Shown here piece after piece: positions 20,248 to 30,401 of a DNA stretch of 64,000 nt. Positions within the stretch are counted from its first letter, which is position 1. The number at the start of each line of letters is the position of its first letter. The stretch spans positions 1-64,000 of the forward strand of contig JADKGF010000007.1 in the NCBI GenBank assembly GCA_016717105.1. The letters are read 5' to 3'. This DNA comes from Saprospiraceae bacterium. GTDB lineage: Bacteria > Bacteroidota > Bacteroidia > Chitinophagales > Saprospiraceae. A program made the translations under genes and the position numbers. The notes under the pieces were generated by a model. That model was not told the DNA's origin, made no database searches, and saw only the letters and a program-made list of their open reading frames with translations.

Positions 20248-21366
20248 TTACAAATATTTTTGTACTTGTGCTTCTAAGTCATTTCTTGGATTTATAGCTA
20301 CAATTTTTCCATCTCTTCCAACAAGAAATGTTTGAGGGATACTTCGTACACCATATTCTCCAGCTGGGGCACATTCCCATTTTTTTAGATCAGAAACATG
20401 GCCATCCCAAGTTAATTTGTCTTGTTCAATGGCTCCCAACCATCGTTCTTTTGTGGCAGCCATTTGTTCGTTCAATTGAGCAGGATCGGTAAATCTCTGG
20501 GCAGTTTTACTGTCTATTCCATCCAATGATACACTAAATACATCAAAACCTTTTGACTTATATTTATGATAAACTTCCACTACATGTGGGTTAGCTTTAC
20601 GACATGGGCCACACCATGATGCCCAAAAGTCTATCAACACTACTTTTCCTTTGTAGTCACTAAGTTTTCTAACTTTTCCGCTAGGATCTGGCAATGAAAT
20701 TTCAGGTGCAGGTTCGCCTACCTTGATTTTAGCACCTGCATTTTGCGCCATCATTTGCTGATCCAACTGTACCAATATACCTGCATATTCTTTTGTAAGT
20801 GCCAAATCTGGGTAACTTGTATTCATTTTTGCAGAAACTTGTTTGTGTAAGTCAACAAACTCAGGTCTTAAGGTAAATAATCTCATTGCAATTTGAAAAC
20901 CGACAAGTGGATCTGCTGTTTGACTTGTGTAAGTCGTCAAAGTAGGGACATCCATTTTTTGGTCAATATAACTTTTTACAGTTTTTAGATATTCTTCTGA
21001 TAACTTAGAACCAGTCACCGTATAATTGAAATCATTGAGACCATTTAGGTTGCCGTCAAATTTAACTTCTTTTTCGCTTCCATCCATAATTAAATCCGCT
21101 GCTTGCTGTCCAACACGCAATCTGTAAATACCTTTTTTTACGCCATCTGGGAATTTAAGTTTGAATTTGCCTTCCTTGTCCGCTTGCTCCTGAAGTACCA
21201 AAGCTGGTTGCTTTGTAATAGATAATTCATCCAAATAAACAGTCATGTTTTCAGCTCCTGGAACAGAACCAGAAATCACAGTTCCTTTAATTACATTGCA
21301 CGAAGTCGCCAAAATTAAAGGCAAAAACAGCAAATAAAATTTTTGTAAAAATACCAATGTTTTCAT
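20248..21366 (-). CDS. TlpA-like thiol-disulfide lipoprotein (DUF4369 + thioredoxin)
   Basis: The 372-aa protein has a lipobox Cys at 23 (ILATSC). A DUF4369-type N-terminal beta domain covers about 25-130. An AhpC/TSA-TlpA thioredoxin domain starts at about 215 (VGEPAPEISLPD), with the redox motif WCGPC at 251-255 and a cis-Pro in SIPQTFLV. It should act in the periplasm, attached to a membrane, reducing or oxidising protein thiols; the partner is unknown. It has its own terminator and is a single-gene unit. Confidence 0.85.
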   Translation of the reverse strand: MKTLVFLQKFYLLFLPLILATSCNVIKGTVISGSVPGAENMTVYLDELSITKQPALVLQEQADKEGKFKLKFPDGVKKGIYRLRVGQQAADLIMDGSEKEVKFDGNLNGLNDFNYTVTGSKLSEEYLKTVKSYIDQKMDVPTLTTYTSQTADPLVGFQIAMRLFTLRPEFVDLHKQVSAKMNTSYPDLALTKEYAGILVQLDQQMMAQNAGAKIKVGEPAPEISLPDPSGKVRKLSDYKGKVVLIDFWASWCGPCRKANPHVVEVYHKYKSKGFDVFSVSLDGIDSKTAQRFTDPAQLNEQMAATKERWLGAIEQDKLTWDGHVSDLKKWECAPAGEYGVRSIPQTFLVGRDGKIVAINPRNDLEAQVQKYL

Positions 21367-21521
21367 TATAAAAAATACAATTTTAAGTTAATACAAATTA
21401 AATAAATATAAAATAAGGTCTTTTCCTCAAATTTGATGCAAAAGTACAGAATAAAACATTACCAAATTTATCTTGTTGCATATTGAAACTAAGATACATA
21501 TCTATTTAGGAAATTATTAAC

Positions 21522-21561
21522 AAAAAAGGACTTGTAAGTTTATCGACCTTACAAATCCTTT
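21522..21561 (-). terminator. Rho-independent terminator after the T9SS dockerin-like gene
   Basis: The minus strand reads a stem of GGATTTGTAAG and CTTACAAGTCC with a 9-base loop and then a T6 run. It lies 50-90 bases past the gene end. Confidence 0.85.
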
Positions 21562-21609
21562 CTATTTTTATGAGTTAAATTTCGAAATTGATCTCTTTTC
21601 CCACTTATT

Positions 21610-23729
21610 TTATTGCTTGACTATTTTTTGTATTGAATAACATTTCCTTGGCTATATACTAGAAAATAAAGTCCATGATGGTACATTCCATTCTATAGTT
21701 TGGTCTGTCAGATTGAATGTAACTGACTTACCAGAAATATCTTTTATATCCAAAATATTAACGTCTTTTCCAATCAATGAAAATGAGCCACTAGCTGGAT
21801 TAGGTGTGATAATGACTGAATTGTCATCTACCTTTATTCGGTTCTGGAGTCCTTTTGTTTGATAATCTTGTAACAGAATTTTGGACTCATCATTAATAGA
21901 TGGAATTTCCTCGAATGTTCCATGTTGGGCTTTTAATGTAAATAATGGTTTATCTGCTTCGACTTGAAACGCACTTGTAATGATAAATCGTAACTTACCT
22001 TTGTCATCAAGAAATGTAGTAGCTGGATTTATAGTAAAATATGGCGATGATATTTCATAAGATGAAATGTCAGCTGGTATACTGATCAAGTATGATAGAT
22101 TTTTTTATTTTTTGAAGATCTGCCAGTTTTTCGATCGTATCCAATTCACAACTGAATCTCCAAGGTGTAGGATTTATGGCCTGCCCAGTGATGATGAGTT
22201 GCTTTAGTATCTCCAAATCTTTGATTCTGATGCGATTATCTTCATCCATGTCGGCAGCTATAAACTGGAAATTTACTGGCTGTGTTATACCCATGATATA
22301 GTCCTGCAGCATCTTCAGGTCTGCAATATCTAATCTATCTTGGTCTTTTAGCTCATAAGATGGTGTTATCTCCATATTTTTGTAAATGCCTATATTCTCC
22401 CAATTGAACAGGCCATTACCATTTGACATCGACATCATCTGCATATTTTGGTCATCTGGTTTTGTCAACAAAATACTTGCATTAGTCAAAGGTACACCAT
22501 TGGCTTCTTGAATGCTACCAGACAATCTCAATGTACCACTACATGCACCATTATCAAAGGCCAACATATACACTTCTGCATAATCTTGGTTGCCTTCAAA
22601 ATCTGTAACATAGATGGTGTAATACTGAAAGCCAGCATTTGTACAGTCAATGGTACGAATCGTGTCATTGACATTGGGAGAGAATGAATATTTTAGATAT
22701 CGAGCATTGGTGCAATTATCGAATGAACCTAAATTAAAGATTCTAGCAGGAACCTTTAATGGATGATCTTTTCCTTCAAAAGATGATGCCAATACATTGT
22801 TCATATAAGGTGTAGGTTTTTTTGAATCTTTCACACGTATTTTTTGAATACAAGTCGAGACATTTCCACACTGATCATGCACACTCCAAGTCACCGTATG
22901 GTATCCTCTGATAACCCTAATCGGCAACGTGAAACTAACAGATTGTCCGCTTTTTTACCACAGGAAGCAAAAAAGAGGAATCCAAGTTTGAATGACTGTA
23001 AGAATACTCTACACTACCATCTGCCCAAAGATCTACTTCTGCCGTCCAGTATAGTTTTTGTTGGCCGCATGGTGATGGGTCGATAGCATAATTACTTACA
23101 GTAAAGGTAGCGTCACATCCACCATCTGTACCCAATTCTATTGGATTACAATTGATAATGGAAGGCTTCGATTTGTCATCGATTTTGATGACTTGTGTAT
23201 GTGACCAAATTCCTATCGTAGTACCGGGCACGTGGATACACCAATTCACAACCGTGAAAGTACGCAAAATTTTGTAGCAGGATTTGGTGTCTGTTTCGAA
23301 AATCTGATCTTGTTTACTTATACCTACAATATCGCACGGACCTGAAATCCAAGATGGGATGTCATTAGGCAAGGCGTCTTTACAAGTGATTATTTTGTCT
23401 GCTGGCCAGTCAATTACAGTTTCTCCTGGAGTATATGAAAGATAGATTTCTTGAAGGCATGCATGTTCACCTAAGTCGTAGGTCTGATTGCCATTTGCAT
23501 CCAGATACCAAGTACGAGTCACATGGCCCACATTACAAACTGCATTGGACCGCTGATCAGAATATCTGGCCTGACCAACTCCACCTAAAATAGTAGGATA
23601 TCCTACAACGGAAAAATCATGAATATCGTCATGGCAAGTAAGATACTTATCTGGCGGACAAATGATCGCAGCATTAATAGTAAAGGAGAAAAATGCAAAG
23701 CAAATAAAAATAGAAAATCTAAGATTCAT
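21610..23729 (-). CDS. Secreted T9SS protein with dockerin-like and type A sorting domains (about four frameshifts)
   Basis: The protein has a signal peptide (FFSFTINA). Two Cys-rich HYR-like repeats follow (CPPDKYLTCHDDI, DWPADKIITCKDALP), then HTVTWSVHDQCGNVSTC. After these come a carboxypeptidase-regulatory-like fold and a dockerin-like Ca-binding pair (DQDRLDIADLKMLQDYI ... DMDEDNRIRIKDLEILKQLI). The end is a type A sorting domain (IITPNPASGSFSL ... GLYFLVYSQGNVIQ). Apparent lesions are an extra A in the A6 run at 22951-22956, one base near 22087, one near 21676, and a missing A near 21624-21629 that would restore the ending KKIVKQ. The role is unknown; surface adhesion is possible. Confidence 0.7.
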
Positions 23730-23955
23730 TTTGTGAATTTTTTAATAATTAAAAATAAATACTTTGCAATAGAAGGTAAACTGATGCAAATATAATTTAA
23801 CATGATGATAAACAAAAATAAATATAATATTTTTTATATATATTTTTATCTTATTTGTAATATTTGATTAAATATGATTTTAAATATGTAAATAATAGAA
23901 ATATGAATAATTTTTATTTCTCCTAAAATGCCATACCACAACAAAAATTATTGAT

Positions 23956-23963
23956 TACTTTTG
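23956..23963 (+). promoter_or_regulatory. Putative -7 box for the PepSY gene
   Basis: TACTTTTG matches TAnnTTTG, 26 bases before the ATG at 23989. The rest of the 259-base divergent gap (23730-23988) is very AT-rich and shows nothing else clear. Confidence 0.5.
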
Positions 23964-23988
23964 CGAAATTTTTTAAATCGAGCTTTAG

Positions 23989-24492
23989 ATGAATTTTAGT
24001 TACAATATGCGTATCATCCACAGATATCTGGGTTTTTTCCTTGCAGGTATCATGTCTATATATGCTATCAGTGGTATGTTGTTGATATTTCGTGAGACCG
24101 AATTTCTAAAATATGAAACTAAGGTCGAGCGGAATTTTGAAAAAGATATAGCCATAGATGCTTTAGGAAAAGCAATGAGAGTTAGAGATATTAAACTTTT
24201 AAAAGAAGAAAATAATATCTGTTTTTTTAAACAAGGTACATTTGACAGAAATACAGGAATTGCCAATTTTACTACAAAACAATACCCATATTTATTAGAG
24301 AAAATGACAAAATTGCATAAAGCAAATACCAAACAACCTTTGTTTATCTTGAACTTGCTTTTTGGGTTATCGCTATTGATTTATGTGGTTTCAGCGTTTT
24401 GGATGTTTGTCCCTGGAACAGATATTTTCAAGAAAGGTATGTATTTTGCCCTTGCAGGATTTATAATGGCACTTTTTTTATTGCTTATTTAA
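23989..24492 (+). CDS. Small PepSY-type inner membrane protein
   Basis: The 167-aa protein has an N-terminal membrane helix preceded by IIHRYLGFFLAGIMSIYAISGMLLIF, the typical opening of PepSY_TM proteins. A periplasmic domain follows, with MTKLHKANTKQPLFIL before two more C-terminal helices. The His/Lys-rich openings of this group are often linked to iron or haem reductase systems, but the substrate here is unknown. Its stop overlaps the stop of the convergent gene at 24489-24492. Confidence 0.7.
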   Translation: MNFSYNMRIIHRYLGFFLAGIMSIYAISGMLLIFRETEFLKYETKVERNFEKDIAIDALGKAMRVRDIKLLKEENNICFFKQGTFDRNTGIANFTTKQYPYLLEKMTKLHKANTKQPLFILNLLFGLSLLIYVVSAFWMFVPGTDIFKKGMYFALAGFIMALFLLLI

Positions 24493-25166
24493 TCTTCCCT
24501 CGCGAAAGAGTAGGCTATAGCAAAAGTTAAACCATCCGGCGTTTCGAGAAATTGAGATTTTCTATACCCATAATATATATGATCTCCAACTGTTCTAAAT
24601 GCTTTGTCAAATTTGATATCAATACTTATCGGTCCGGCATCGTATCCTATTGCACCACTGAATCCATAACTTATGCGACGAAGTTTTTGATTGTAATTTT
24701 CCAATGTTTTCAATTGTGAAGACTGATTAGCAAGTATATGCATGACTGGCCCAACACTTATTCTAAATCCATTAGATATAAGTCCACCCATCACTTGTGC
24801 ATCTACATATCCGAATCGTTCTGTAAGTTGCTTCAATGGTTTACCTTCATCTGTGTATGTAGTTACATCATAGCTCATGCCGTAAGTTGTGTAAAGCAAA
24901 TTGGTCTCAGCATAAAGCCATCCAAATCTTTTTTGCCCCCAAAAACCTGCATTGTATTGTGGTAAAGCACGGCCTAATTCAATCTGGTGTATTACTTGGT
25001 CTTTTTCATTGCCGATGTATGTTGTTTCTGCTCTTGCAAGAATGGCTCCGCCAGAGATTTTGATCCCGTATCTCGTAGCACGTCTTTCTTTTGCCTTTTT
25101 GGAATATTGACCAAACGAGACATTGGCGATTAGCAAGAAGAGAATAAACAAAATAATGTTTCGCAT
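24489..25166 (-). CDS. Outer membrane beta-barrel protein, unknown function
   Basis: The start is taken at the ATG at 25166, which gives a proper signal peptide (MRNIILFILFLLIANVSFGQ); an upstream ATG at 25208 would add 14 unlikely residues. About 225 aa with alternating beta strands. No family was recognised. Its stop codon overlaps that of the PepSY gene on the other strand. Confidence 0.6.
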   Translation of the reverse strand: MRNIILFILFLLIANVSFGQYSKKAKERRATRYGIKISGGAILARAETTYIGNEKDQVIHQIELGRALPQYNAGFWGQKRFGWLYAETNLLYTTYGMSYDVTTYTDEGKPLKQLTERFGYVDAQVMGGLISNGFRISVGPVMHILANQSSQLKTLENYNQKLRRISYGFSGAIGYDAGPISIDIKFDKAFRTVGDHIYYGYRKSQFLETPDGLTFAIAYSFARED

Positions 25167-25381
25167 AATTTCGTATTGATGAAAAAGCAATTTGCAATTC
25201 GATGCCAAATATACAGCACAATCACACTACCTGTATATCGAAGTTGCCATTTTTTAGTATTTTATTTATTATTCAAAGGTTTTATTGTTCTTTAAGCCTG
25301 ATTTTGAATATAAAAATGGCATTTTGCCTTAAATTAAAAAACAATTTTAAATCAAAATAGTCTTCAAAGATCAGACAACAA

Positions 25382-26475
25382 TCATTTAAATGGATTCTTA
25401 AATTCAGGATTTTTGTAAAAAAGTGTATCCGTAAATGTATCAATAAAAGCCTTTAATGCCTGGATGTGGTGATCTTCAATGTCAAGTTTATGAAGCAACG
25501 GATCTTTGGTAGGTGAAGATTTTGCTCCTGATTTGTAATGAGCTATGACATCATCAATGGTAGCAAAACGGCCATCATGCATGTATGGAGCTGAATATTT
25601 TATATTGCGAAGGGTAGGAGCCCGAAATTTTCCATTATCGGACTTAGAACCAGTAATCTTTCCTCTACCCAAATCTTTAAAATCATCCAATGTCGCGGCT
25701 TCAGACAATCCATTATTGAAGAAATCGTCTGAAGATGTCATAGGTATGTTGTGACAATGGCCACATTCAGTATCAGGCAAATCTGGATCATCATCAAAAA
25801 ACAATCCATATCCTAATAACTCCAAATCTGAATACGACTCCTTTCCTGCCTGTATTCTGTCAAATTTAGAATCCTTAGATACAAGTGTACGTTCAAATTG
25901 GGCAATGGCTTTTGCAGCCAATTCCTTAGTAATTTCGGATCTGTCATTGATGCCAAAAGCTTCTCTGAACATCTTGGGATAAACTACATGACGTTTTAAT
26001 TTATTAATAACATTTGGCCAAGTATTATGCAATTCTATCTGATCTTCTACCGGAAATAAAGCTTGATCTTCCAATGTTTTTGCTCTACCATCCCAAAACA
26101 ATCCTGCTTGTACAAAACCAATATTGATAAGGCTCATCGAACTTCTGGTCCCATTGAGCCCATCTATTCCTTTGCTGAATGCTTTGCCATCTGTAAAATT
26201 TAATTCTGGTAGATGACAAGACGAACATGACATAGTGCTGTCATGGATAGAATAGGGTCATAAAACAAATGACGGCCCAAAAAGGATGCCCTGATTCGTC
26301 ATTGGATTATTTGTTGGGATCTCCATTTTAGGAAAATGTGCTGGCAAATCAAAGTATAACTTTCTGGTTGATAGGTAATATTCATAAGATCACCTTGCTC
26401 CATTTCTTCGGGATCACATCCAAAAATAACTGCTGATGAAACCAAAAGTAGTGCAATAAACTTCAAAGGATTCAT
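25382..26475 (-). CDS. MauG/MbnH/CcpA-type di-heme cytochrome c peroxidase (about three frameshifts at the 5' end)
   Basis: This is a periplasmic lipoprotein (VIFGCDPEE) with two haem c sites, CSSCH and CGHCH. The Trp between the haems is present (GLFWDGRA). APYMHDGRF and DDVIAHYKSG follow, where the Tyr of AHY is where I recall MauG having its axial Tyr and classical CcpA a Met. From 26233 down it is intact. Upstream, the frames must be stitched near 26375-26360, 26277 and 26250 to read FDLPAHFPKMEIPTNNPMTN, GRHLFYDP and ILS-HDSTMSCSSCH. It probably uses H2O2 or oxidises a protein substrate; the nearby MbnP-like protein is the obvious candidate. Confidence 0.8.
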
Positions 26476-26546
26476 AATGTGAGGTACGTTTACTTAGATA
26501 ACAAAAATGAATATTAGGAAGTTTTATTTAAAATCAGAATTTATGT

Positions 26547-27506
26547 TCAATCATGCACTTTGCCTTGTTTTTTGGCATAAGCCAAAACTGCATCTTTGGT
26601 TGTGAGCCAATTTCGTCCTTCTTTGAATGCATCTATTTTGCCACTCCTAGCAAGTAAACTGACATATTCCTGACCATAGGGCATCATTGGCTCATTTACA
26701 ATATTTGTTATAGTCTGAAAATCTTCATAATTGTTATTCAGATTACTAAGATAAATATTAAGTGATCGCTCCACTGCCTGTAATATTAGAAGCACCAATT
26801 TACTGTAATCACCGCTATTGGCTTTATTGAGTGCATCGTAATATTTTTTTCTATCATTTTTCAATATGATAGATGGTGGATATCCTTCTTTCATGAGTAA
26901 AAGATTGAAAAGCAATCTGACAGTCCTACCATTTCCGTCAAAAAAAGGATGTATCCATACAAATCGGTGGTGAAAGATCGCGGCTTTGACAATAGGATGT
27001 AAATCCAAGGCTTCATCTCTAGTCCATTGCACGAGATCATGCATCAATTCATCTACTTTGAGAGCATTCGGTGGTATAAAATTGGCACCTGAAATTCTTA
27101 CACCTGCATTTCGATATCTGCCCGCATATTCACGCTCTATCCTTTGCAGCACCAACGCATGTGTTTCTAAAATATCCTTTTCGGAAAGTTCATATCCTAC
27201 GTTAGCGAGCGATTCAATAAAAGATATTGCATCCTGATGATTTACAGCTTCAAAATGCTCCCTTAAAGATTTACCTTTTATAGTAAATCCTTCTTCTATG
27301 ACCATTTTTGTTTCTTGCAATGTGAGAGTATTGCCTTCTATTGCATTAGAATTATAAGTCCACTCCACAGTGAGACTATCTTTTATGCTATGCAAAACGA
27401 TTGATGGAATTGGCCTTTTATTGTCCAATTCTGCTTTTTTCAGGTCGATACGATCCAGATATTCCTGAAGTTCTGCGAAGAAATATGTATTTGTCCTCCA
27501 ATTCAT
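26547..27506 (-). CDS. Fic-domain AMPylase with C-terminal DNA-binding-like domain
   Basis: Fic proteins transfer AMP (or similar groups) to target proteins. The catalytic loop HPFFDGNGR is intact at about residues 186-194. The class II inhibitory motif SNAIEGN lies at about 53-59, N-terminal to the Fic fold. The C-terminal 40 residues (EYVSLLARSGKIDAFKEGRNWLTTKDAVLAYA) resemble an excisionase/MerR-like helix-turn-helix. The ATG at 27506 is preferred to 27542, because a -7 box and palindrome lie between or over them. It sits between the peroxidase and MbnP-like genes and probably has its own promoter. No antitoxin gene is adjacent. Confidence 0.85.
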   Translation of the reverse strand: MNWRTNTYFFAELQEYLDRIDLKKAELDNKRPIPSIVLHSIKDSLTVEWTYNSNAIEGNTLTLQETKMVIEEGFTIKGKSLREHFEAVNHQDAISFIESLANVGYELSEKDILETHALVLQRIEREYAGRYRNAGVRISGANFIPPNALKVDELMHDLVQWTRDEALDLHPIVKAAIFHHRFVWIHPFFDGNGRTVRLLFNLLLMKEGYPPSIILKNDRKKYYDALNKANSGDYSKLVLLILQAVERSLNIYLSNLNNNYEDFQTITNIVNEPMMPYGQEYVSLLARSGKIDAFKEGRNWLTTKDAVLAYAKKQGKVHD

Positions 27507-27510
27507 ACCA

Positions 27511-27518
27511 CAAAGATA
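27511..27518 (-). promoter_or_regulatory. Putative -7 box of the fic gene
   Basis: On the minus strand TATCTTTG matches TAnnTTTG and is followed only five bases later by the ATG at 27506. The message would be nearly leaderless. Confidence 0.5.
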
Positions 27519-27530
27519 TGTTTTTATTTT

Positions 27531-27562
27531 ATCGGATAACACATTTTTTAATATTATCCGAT
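27531..27562. promoter_or_regulatory. Palindromic operator candidate upstream of fic
   Basis: Perfect inverted repeat ATCGGATAA ... TTATCCGAT, 9-bp arms with a 14-base AT-rich spacer. The arm nearest fic overlaps where the -33 element should be. This is a natural binding site for a dimeric repressor, possibly Fic itself through its C-terminal domain. Confidence 0.55.
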
Positions 27563-27679
27563 ATTTTTATTCTTTTAACACGCATTTCTTAGTCATTATC
27601 TTTCAATTAACTTTGAAAAAGGCACACTTATGCACCGCTATTGTTTTTAGACTAAGTATTAGGAGAAGATAATTTCTGA

Positions 27680-28473
27680 TTATTTTGGCTGGATCATCTT
27701 TTCAAGTTTAGATATAGTTTTTACTATCGAATCCTCAGTCAGTGTCAAGTCAATATCCTGCAATAGCACCTTATAATCAGCTTTAAGGGATAACTAATTT
27801 TGGTTCCTTTTGTAGATGTTATCACAGTTCCTGATTTCAAAGCTGTAAAATTTGGTCTATCGGTAATGTAGATATTTTGTGAAACAGTATCCATTACTGG
27901 ACTCAACCTTTTGTATTTCAGTGTAAAATATGCGGTTTCACCAATTGAGTTTTTTAATTTATTATTTTGGAGTAAAACATGATTGCTAGGTAGTCCAACA
28001 AAAGAATTATTTGTTATTTCTTCAGTTAATCCTAAATGAAAAGACAAACTATCAAATTTTCCATATAGTCGAACAGTTCCTATATTGAGTTCGCCATCTA
28101 CACTTCTCATTATTTTCATATCATTAGCAATAATAATCTTGTTGTTTTCTGTGGCAATTTTTTCGCGAATCGTGTGAGAAGAATCGCCTTGAAACAAGGT
28201 GAAATCAGACAGATAATATCGGACATCTTCAATGACATATTCTTGTAAATGATCGTTGATAAGTGTGTCTGTAGCCTTGTAAATACTGTCACCATTGTAA
28301 TGGGTAAATTCTAAAACCAGTGAAGGGAAAGTACAACAACCAGAACAAGCATCGTCTCCAGTTACGTCATAATTTGCCGCAAATGTGTCTAAACAAGCTT
28401 CCTTCCGATCATAGCAGGCAGATAGAAAGATGATTGGTATAAAGAAAATAAGACGAAGATATGACAACATCAA
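27680..28473 (-). CDS. MbnP-like lipoprotein (one frameshift near the end)
   Basis: The lipobox is FLSAC. A Cys-rich start (CLDTFAANYDVTGDDACSGCC) leads into the MbnP-type beta fold: EFTHYNGDSIYKATDTLINDHLQEYVIEDVRYYLSDF, then RLYGKFDSLSFHLGL. MbnP proteins bind copper and are paired with a MauG-like peroxidase (MbnH), which oxidises a Trp in MbnP. No Trp is visible in this reading. The frame fails after ISYPLK; a missing A near 27787 restores ADYKVLLQDIDLTLTEDSIV ... KMIQPK to a TAA at 27680. Its ATG overlaps the exonuclease stop (ATGA), so they are translationally coupled. Family call is moderate. Confidence 0.6.
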
Positions 28474-29291
28474 GATTTTTTTAATTCTTCAAAAATCTTA
28501 GATACGATTTGTTTGACTTGCGCCGAAAAATCCTTTTCCATAATCCAATGGTAATAATTGGGTTCGATTTTAAAGACCTTTGAAACAGATTGGCCTACAT
28601 ATTTACCAAAATTGAAAACAACCTCGCCGTTTGAATTATATTTTAATCTTTGGGTAACATCAAGCGCCGAGTCATCTTTTATAAATGAAGCAATCGCATT
28701 AATATCATTTTTTATAGGCGCCGGATGCACAAAACCATCACCATCTATGTAATCTACATGCTCGTATTTGCGAAGCTGGCCTTTAAATACTTCTACTGTG
28801 GCTTTAGCATCTGCCAATGCATCATGCGCATCATTTAGATCGCCGTCACAATACAGTCGATATGCGGCTTTCAGTGTACGTGGTTCCATTTTGTAAAATA
28901 TTTTCTGGATATCTATTAATCTGCGCTTGCTGATGTCCAACTCTATGCCTATTCTATGAAACTCTTCCATCAGCATAGGTACATCAAAGCGATCTGAATT
29001 ATATCCAGCAAGATCCGCATTACCAATAAAATCAAATATTTCCTGCCCGACTTTGTCGAAAGTAGGTTTATTTCTCACCATTTCATTGCTGATGCCATGT
29101 ACAGCAAATGCGTCATCTCCTATAGGGACTCCGGGATTTATCAACATAAACAGTTCTTTAGGTTCTGCTGTATTTTTCGAATATTTGATTAGTGCTATTT
29201 GTAGAATACGATCCTTTAGCACATTGAGTCCTGTAGATTCTATATCAAAAAAAACCAAATCTTTTTCTAGATTAAAAGTAAGATCTATCAT
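28470..29291 (-). CDS. DEDDh 3'-5' exonuclease (DnaQ-like) with ExoX-like C-terminus
   Basis: Catalytic residues are visible: FFDIESTGL (Exo I), AGYNSDRFDVPML (Exo II) and HDALADAKATVEVF (Exo III His/Asp). A C-terminal domain (VFNFGKYVGQSVSKVFKIEPNYYHWIMEKDF) resembles the ExoX C-terminal module. The start at 29291 (MIDLTFNLEKDL) is chosen because the longer reading runs into apbE; this leaves a 7-base gap. About 273 aa. Likely DNA repair or nucleic-acid trimming. Confidence 0.82.
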   Translation of the reverse strand: MIDLTFNLEKDLVFFDIESTGLNVLKDRILQIALIKYSKNTAEPKELFMLINPGVPIGDDAFAVHGISNEMVRNKPTFDKVGQEIFDFIGNADLAGYNSDRFDVPMLMEEFHRIGIELDISKRRLIDIQKIFYKMEPRTLKAAYRLYCDGDLNDAHDALADAKATVEVFKGQLRKYEHVDYIDGDGFVHPAPIKNDINAIASFIKDDSALDVTQRLKYNSNGEVVFNFGKYVGQSVSKVFKIEPNYYHWIMEKDFSAQVKQIVSKIFEELKKS

Positions 29292-29298
29292 AATTGGT

Positions 29299-30348
29299 TT
29301 ATTTCTGTTCGTTATGTAAATAATATTTGGAAAATCCCTCACTAACTTTGAATTCAAATTTGCCATCGCCTTCAGTATCGTATATGAAGCAGGCATCAAT
29401 ACCTTTTAACTGTTCTACCAATAAAAGTGATTTTTCAAGCCCCAAAACCATGAATGCTGTTGCATATGCATCTGCTGATATACAGTCATCCGCTATTACA
29501 GTGGCACTTAGAATGTCAGTCGGCTGACTCATGCCAGTAAAAGGGTTGATAATATGTGCAAATTTTTGGCCTTTGGATTCATACACATTGCGGTAATTTC
29601 CACTCGTTGCCAATGATTTATTTGCCAACATTAAAGGCAATTCTACTTCCGATTCTTTGGCGCCTTCTTTGGGTTTATTGATACCTATCACCCATTCACT
29701 TTTATCTTCATTTACGCCCAATGCCCTGATTTCACCACCTACTTCGATCATGAAGTTTCTATTACCTGATTTTTCAAAAAATTCAGCAATCACATCGACC
29801 GCATACCCAGGCGAAATAGCGTTAAAATCAAGCATAACTTTTTTATTCGGCTTGATGATACATTTTTTGCCAGAGGAGTCTACAACGATATTGATCGAAT
29901 CAAAAACCAAAAGTTTTAGGATTTCTTTTACCTTGGTGGTATCCAATTTTCCCAAAGTCTTTTTTTCTTTGTATCCGAAGCCATAATAATTTACCAATGG
30001 AGCTATAGCCGGATTGAATGCACCACCTGTTTTGGCATATATTTCCTTAGACTTTTGGAATATAGGTTCAAAGTAAGGATCTTCTTTGGCATCAAAACAG
30101 AAAATACTATCTGCTGCATTGAAATAAGATAAAGTACTAGAATCTATATAGGCTGACATTGATAAATTGAAATCGGATAGTATCGAATCCACAGACTTCT
30201 GCATGGATTTGGGATCATTTGTCTGTAAGGTGATATGATAGGTAGTACCCATCGTTGGTCCCGAAAGTTTATAATAAGGTGTTTCACTTTTTCGACATGA
30301 AAAAATAAGACACGCAAAAATCGAAATGTAAATAAATGGTTTCAACAA
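29299..30348 (-). CDS. apbE: ApbE-like FAD:protein FMN transferase
   Basis: The 349-aa lipoprotein (lipobox LIFSC) attaches FMN covalently to proteins such as Rnf/Nqr subunits. Motifs are GPTMGTTYHITLQ near the N-terminus, DFNAISPGYAVDVIAEFF, the GEIRALG strand, ATSGNYRN, HIINPFTGMSQP and the Mg-binding region DDCISADAYATAFMVLG. The target protein is not in the window. Co-oriented and closely spaced with the exonuclease gene. Confidence 0.88.
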   Translation of the reverse strand: MLKPFIYISIFACLIFSCRKSETPYYKLSGPTMGTTYHITLQTNDPKSMQKSVDSILSDFNLSMSAYIDSSTLSYFNAADSIFCFDAKEDPYFEPIFQKSKEIYAKTGGAFNPAIAPLVNYYGFGYKEKKTLGKLDTTKVKEILKLLVFDSINIVVDSSGKKCIIKPNKKVMLDFNAISPGYAVDVIAEFFEKSGNRNFMIEVGGEIRALGVNEDKSEWVIGINKPKEGAKESEVELPLMLANKSLATSGNYRNVYESKGQKFAHIINPFTGMSQPTDILSATVIADDCISADAYATAFMVLGLEKSLLLVEQLKGIDACFIYDTEGDGKFEFKVSEGFSKYYLHNEQK

Positions 30349-30401
30349 TTGGAATTTTATACTGGTTATTTATATTTGACCTAGCCCAAACCTAAGGTGA
30401 C

